Shown: positions 61,601 to 64,000 of the stretch, in pieces
Position numbering within the stretch: position 1 is the first letter of the stretch
Layout of the letters: each line of letters opens with the position of its first letter
Assembly: GCF_000016505.1 (NCBI RefSeq)
Contig: NC_009706.1
Span: 2,356,001-2,420,000 of the forward strand
Source of the DNA: Clostridium kluyveri DSM 555
Lineage (GTDB): Bacteria > Bacillota > Clostridia > Clostridiales > Clostridiaceae
DNA length: 64,000 bases
Direction: 5' to 3'
Made by a program: the position numbers and the translations under genes
The notes under the pieces: model-generated
Database searches by the model: none
What the model saw: only the letters and a program-made list of their open reading frames with translations
What the model was told of the DNA's origin: nothing

Positions 61601-63265
61601 CTTTCTAAAATAATTATGTCCATGAAAGCATTGAATAACACTATTTATGATTATAATATCAAAATCTTTCTGATGGATTTTATCAATTTCATGTGCCATC
61701 AATACATCTAATTTAATATTTGTAATATTTTCTTCTTCATTTCGCTTTATATTTTTATTGATTATTTCACTTGACATGTCTGTACCATAATATAAGCCTA
61801 CCAAAGGAGCTATTCTATACATGGAAATTCCAGAGGCACAGCCTATCTCAAGCACTTTGGTATCATTTTTTAAAAAAGGCATTAGTTTTTTTAAAACATT
61901 ATCCCCATATTCATCCATTTCCTTCTTTGTGAAATTTTCACCGGTATAACTATTAGTCCATCCTCCTCCTGTGATTTCATCCTCAGCTCTACTCCCTACG
62001 TATTCCCAGAGCTTTTTATCCATTAATCCATTTTTTTCTTTCTCCTCTTCATTGTATACATCATCTGTATCAATACAAATATAGGCACTTAAAGTTTCAC
62101 ACTCCCATTGAAGTCTGTTTAAGGTTCTTATATGCTTTTTACCGGAAATGATTACTCTGGCACCCGAATCATTTATAATACTTTTTATTCTTTCTTCCGG
62201 AGTATCTGCATCAATTGGAATATATGCCCCTCCGGCTTTTAAAACTGCCATAACTGAAATCACCTGGTTTATTGAATTCTCAAGTAAAATGCCTACAAAT
62301 TCATCCGCATGTATATTTCTGTCATTCACCAGATAATTGGCAATGGAATTAGCTCGTTCATTTAGCTCCATATAAGTAATTTTCTCATTTTCATGAACCA
62401 GGGCAGTTTTATGAGGAAATTTTTCTACCTGTTGCTGAAACATTTCAACTATAGTATCCTTTGAATTAAACTCCAGTGTATTATTATTAAAATCACACAA
62501 TAGGCACCTTTTTTCATCTTCACTGGAAACTTCAATATCCATAAGCTTTGCACTGGTATTATCCACCACAAAAGTATAATAGTTAATTAAGTTATTTCCT
62601 ATGCTTTCAATAATTTTTTTGGAAAATAATACCGAATTATATTCAATATTGAGAAGGATGGACTGTTTAAGAAGATTAAATGAAAAAATCATATCTGACT
62701 TTATATATTCTATATTACTTTTATCTTGAATATTTTCCAGTAACACAATGGTTTTAAATAATGGTGTATACTCGTCATTTTTAATATTTAAAATATCTGC
62801 AATTTTATCTAGGGGAAAATTTTGATTTTTATCTGCTTCTATGACGGTTTTCTTTACAATTCCCAAAAAATCCTTAAAACTCATATGACCATGTATATAG
62901 GTTCTTATAGCCAATATATTATTAATATATTCACCTTTTTCTTTTTGTCTGAAAATCGGCATTCCAACTATAATATCTTCACTGCCTGTATATGTGCTAA
63001 GCAAAAATTCCACCCCTGAGAGCAGTATCATAAATAATGCATGCTGAGAATTCTTACTAATTGATAATAAGCGATTAAAAGTATTCCCCTTAATTTCAGC
63101 ATGAAAGCTTGTCTTTAAATACTGGCTCAATCTAGGCCTTGTGGAAGTTGTTAAAAATCCACTCATTTCTACATCTCCCTCCAGCCTTTTAATCCAGTAA
63201 TTTTTTTCATCTTCAAACTTTCCACTAGATATTAAAATATTCTTTGAATATTTGCCCACAGCCAT
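58655..63265 (-). CDS. NRPS: partial C - A interrupted by methyltransferase - PCP - thioester reductase
   Basis: About 1536 residues. Residues 1-250 match only the second half of a condensation domain and contain no HHxxxDG. The adenylation domain begins near 265, with AVLKAGGAYIPID near 342. A SAM methyltransferase (VLEIGCASGISMYRI, near 473) is inserted before motif A3 (VIYTSGTTGTPKG, near 700). Specificity residues read by eye as D-A-W-F-L-G-N-V-V, the classic leucine code. The carrier domain has LGGNSL near 1077. A terminal thioester-reductase domain (ILITGSTGYLGVNLL, near 1175) would release an aldehyde or alcohol. AGGGGTG is six bases before ATG 63265. The domain call is firm; substrate and product are predictions. 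Confidence 0.88.
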   Translation of the reverse strand: MAVGKYSKNILISSGKFEDEKNYWIKRLEGDVEMSGFLTTSTRPRLSQYLKTSFHAEIKGNTFNRLLSISKNSQHALFMILLSGVEFLLSTYTGSEDIIVGMPIFRQKEKGEYINNILAIRTYIHGHMSFKDFLGIVKKTVIEADKNQNFPLDKIADILNIKNDEYTPLFKTIVLLENIQDKSNIEYIKSDMIFSFNLLKQSILLNIEYNSVLFSKKIIESIGNNLINYYTFVVDNTSAKLMDIEVSSEDEKRCLLCDFNNNTLEFNSKDTIVEMFQQQVEKFPHKTALVHENEKITYMELNERANSIANYLVNDRNIHADEFVGILLENSINQVISVMAVLKAGGAYIPIDADTPEERIKSIINDSGARVIISGKKHIRTLNRLQWECETLSAYICIDTDDVYNEEEKEKNGLMDKKLWEYVGSRAEDEITGGGWTNSYTGENFTKKEMDEYGDNVLKKLMPFLKNDTKVLEIGCASGISMYRIAPLVGLYYGTDMSSEIINKNIKRNEEENITNIKLDVLMAHEIDKIHQKDFDIIIINSVIQCFHGHNYFRKVLKKAVDLINKEGKVFIGDIMDQDLKYELVNSLEEFKYKHLNEDIKAKTDWTEELFLSRNYFRDLKYEFEEISKVVFSDKIGTIENELTKYRFDAIIYIDKSLQGKQSKTVHKYKYQHDLNILSKFSSSNPSVKVLPENLAYVIYTSGTTGTPKGVMIEHKSLVNLCNWHNNYYEISELDNSTRYAGFGFDASVWELFPYLVKGAAVYIISSNLRLDIIRLNEYFENNNITISFLPTQICEQFMEIENNSLRFLLTGGDKLRFFKPCNYTLVNNYGPTENTVVTTSVVVDKEHYNIPIGKPISNIQIYILDRYNRIQPIGTQGEICISGRGLARGYLNRKKLTEEKFVKNPFMIGERMYKTGDLARWTSDGNIEFLGRMDQQVKISAYRIELAEIENRLLKYEFIKDVVVIDREDFNKNKYLCAYYVSDMELYINDIKYYLSVQLPDYMIPAFFIKIDKIPLTINGKVNRKVLPEPDQISSMDIKYIPPRNEMEKRMVEVWEEILGIDKVGILDNFFDLGGNSLKAVRVISKMSMDFEIEINDLFQFQTISKLSENILYKKDNLKKIIEGIKSSIGEKKEDRNYSQYEDKIYRYKKSIESYCDLSTSFIRNKYKNILITGSTGYLGVNLLYQLLKNTDSIIYLLIRSGSKKDGEKRIREKLKFYFEEDIFKNYRDKINVLCGDLLEKNFALETQEYNYLLQKIDCIVNAAANVKHYGNYDDFYNVNVEGTERLIEFALKGNKKDFHHVSTVGVASGKIPGVDYYIYTEYDHDVGQEDSNYYIQTKFEAEKKLIMARSRGLMCNIYRVGNLICNSQTGKFQENMNDNGFYKIIKSLIKLGQVPDIELKKLDFSFIDYVSKAFILIMNEKNLKDDIFHIYNNNYISLFDLRELLKYCGFNLEVMPFNKFLDFLYKNHENKNLTNYVENILLHSRVLESTKNTDFEIVCEKTVLILRNMGFYWPKVDNFYIRNMINYCREVDFI

Positions 63266-63301
63266 TTTTATCACCCCTAAAATATTTCATTTACAATTTG
63301 T

Positions 63302-64000
63302 CTAAAAATCAAATTCCACTTCATCTAAAGAAGCTTCTTCAAGCAATTTAAGATTATATTCTATATCAATTTGTTTTAATTTTATATCTGGATTTTTAAC
63401 CACAGTTTTTAATATATTAATGTAGTCTCTTACGAATCTTTCCATAGTATCCCTCTTAAAAAGTTTCACACAATATTGTACATTTAAATTTATAACATCC
63501 TCCCTTTCTATTGCTTCAAAAGTAATATCAAATTTACACTTTTTATTTTCATCAAAAGGTGTTAATTTAAGTCCATCTATCTTAATATCTGGAATATCCA
63601 TATTTTGCAGTGCAAAAACTGTATCAAATATAGGATTTCTAGCCGCTTCTCTAGTGGTAAGAATACTGTCCACTAAATCGTCAAATTGATAATCCTGATT
63701 TTCAAAAGCCTCTAAAACATTATATTTTACTTCATATAAGAACTCCCTATAGGATTTGTCCATAGAAGCATTATTTCTAAGTGCAAGCATATTAACAAAC
63801 ATTCCCACAATATTTTGTAAATCTGAATTAGGCCTACAAGCTACCGGAGAACCTACAACTATATCTTCCTGTCCACTATATTTTGATAACAAAATATAAT
63901 AGCCAGATAATAAAACCATAAACAAAGTGTTTTCAGCTTTCATACAAAAATTCAAAATACTAGAGGTCAATTTTTCATCCAGAGTAACTTTAAGTATATC
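63302..64000 (-). CDS. NRPS condensation-domain C-terminal part, partial
   Basis: The frame enters from the right edge and ends at 63302, giving at least 232 residues. It matches the second half of a condensation domain: LLSGYYILLSKYSGQEDIVV, GMFVNMLALR, then YQFDDLVDSIL and NPIFDTVFALQN. No adenylation or carrier domain follows; the protein stops at EVEFDF. The catalytic HHxxxDG would lie outside the window. It is the upstream partner of the next NRPS gene, 37 bases away, and together they look like a split assembly line. Confidence 0.85.
   Translation of the reverse strand, partial: DILKVTLDEKLTSSILNFCMKAENTLFMVLLSGYYILLSKYSGQEDIVVGSPVACRPNSDLQNIVGMFVNMLALRNNASMDKSYREFLYEVKYNVLEAFENQDYQFDDLVDSILTTREAARNPIFDTVFALQNMDIPDIKIDGLKLTPFDENKKCKFDITFEAIEREDVINLNVQYCVKLFKRDTMERFVRDYINILKTVVKNPDIKLKQIDIEYNLKLLEEASLDEVEFDF

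Noticed and set aside
1-64000. tRNA and rRNA genes
   Set aside because: I saw no cloverleaf with the TTCGA-type loop or any ribosomal RNA sequence, but no scanner was run.

Overview
The window is low-GC, compactly coded DNA that reads as a chromosomal segment of an anaerobic Clostridium (sensu stricto). The supporting features are strong GGAGG-type ribosome binding sites with frequent TTG/GTG starts, the [FeFe]-hydrogenase maturase HydF, a ferredoxin-flavodoxin EFR1 protein, an asparagine T-box leader, a c-di-GMP-I riboswitch, a 30-bp type I-B-like CRISPR repeat and lipoteichoic acid synthase. I cannot name the species from sequence alone.

Layout. 1-9.9 kb: a cut-off metallophosphoesterase, a MarR/methyltransferase/CDP-alcohol transferase operon behind a large palindrome, cyclophilin, an M3 peptidase, a T-box-controlled asparagine synthase, a J-like/TPR/SEC-C protein and UppP. 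9.9-16.4 kb is a plastic region: an Rpn-type nuclease abutting the distal end of an orphan CRISPR array (11 full repeats plus one degenerate), a solitary Dam-type methylase, and remnants of an MCP, an ABC transporter and TfoX. 16.4-21 kb: an MFS pump with an ABC transporter and a two-component system. 21-25 kb: a c-di-GMP riboswitch in front of a truncated FabH-like gene joined to an MCP, EFR1, and a possible small type I toxin-like gene. 25.4-30.5 kb: rlmH, an ABC-F protein, hydF, aspA.

30.5-48.3 kb is a co-directional minus-strand block and the most unusual part. Read in transcription order it holds a WG-repeat protein, TerD, two Hsp70 paralogues, a large helical protein whose C-terminus looks like GrpE, two more Hsp70 paralogues, clpS, clpA, a YibE/F protein, a small unknown protein and a solitary BREX-type PglX methylase. 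A TerC gene diverges just upstream. All four Hsp70s stop after the substrate-binding beta domain and lack the helical lid. I interpret the core as a specialised lidless-Hsp70 array with its own nucleotide exchange factor, possibly feeding ClpSA and connected to a Ter-type stress response. This is inference from gene content.

49.3-57.6 kb: PadR/DegV with a 36-bp perfect palindrome, a nested inverted repeat that looks like a structured RNA, small membrane proteins, LtaS, a second two-component system, a 24-bp perfect inverted repeat and a soluble MCP. 57.7-64 kb: the end of a nonribosomal peptide synthetase cluster. It has a separate condensation-domain protein running off the edge, then a synthetase with half a condensation domain, an adenylation domain interrupted by a methyltransferase, a carrier domain and a terminal thioester reductase, followed by an alpha/beta hydrolase.
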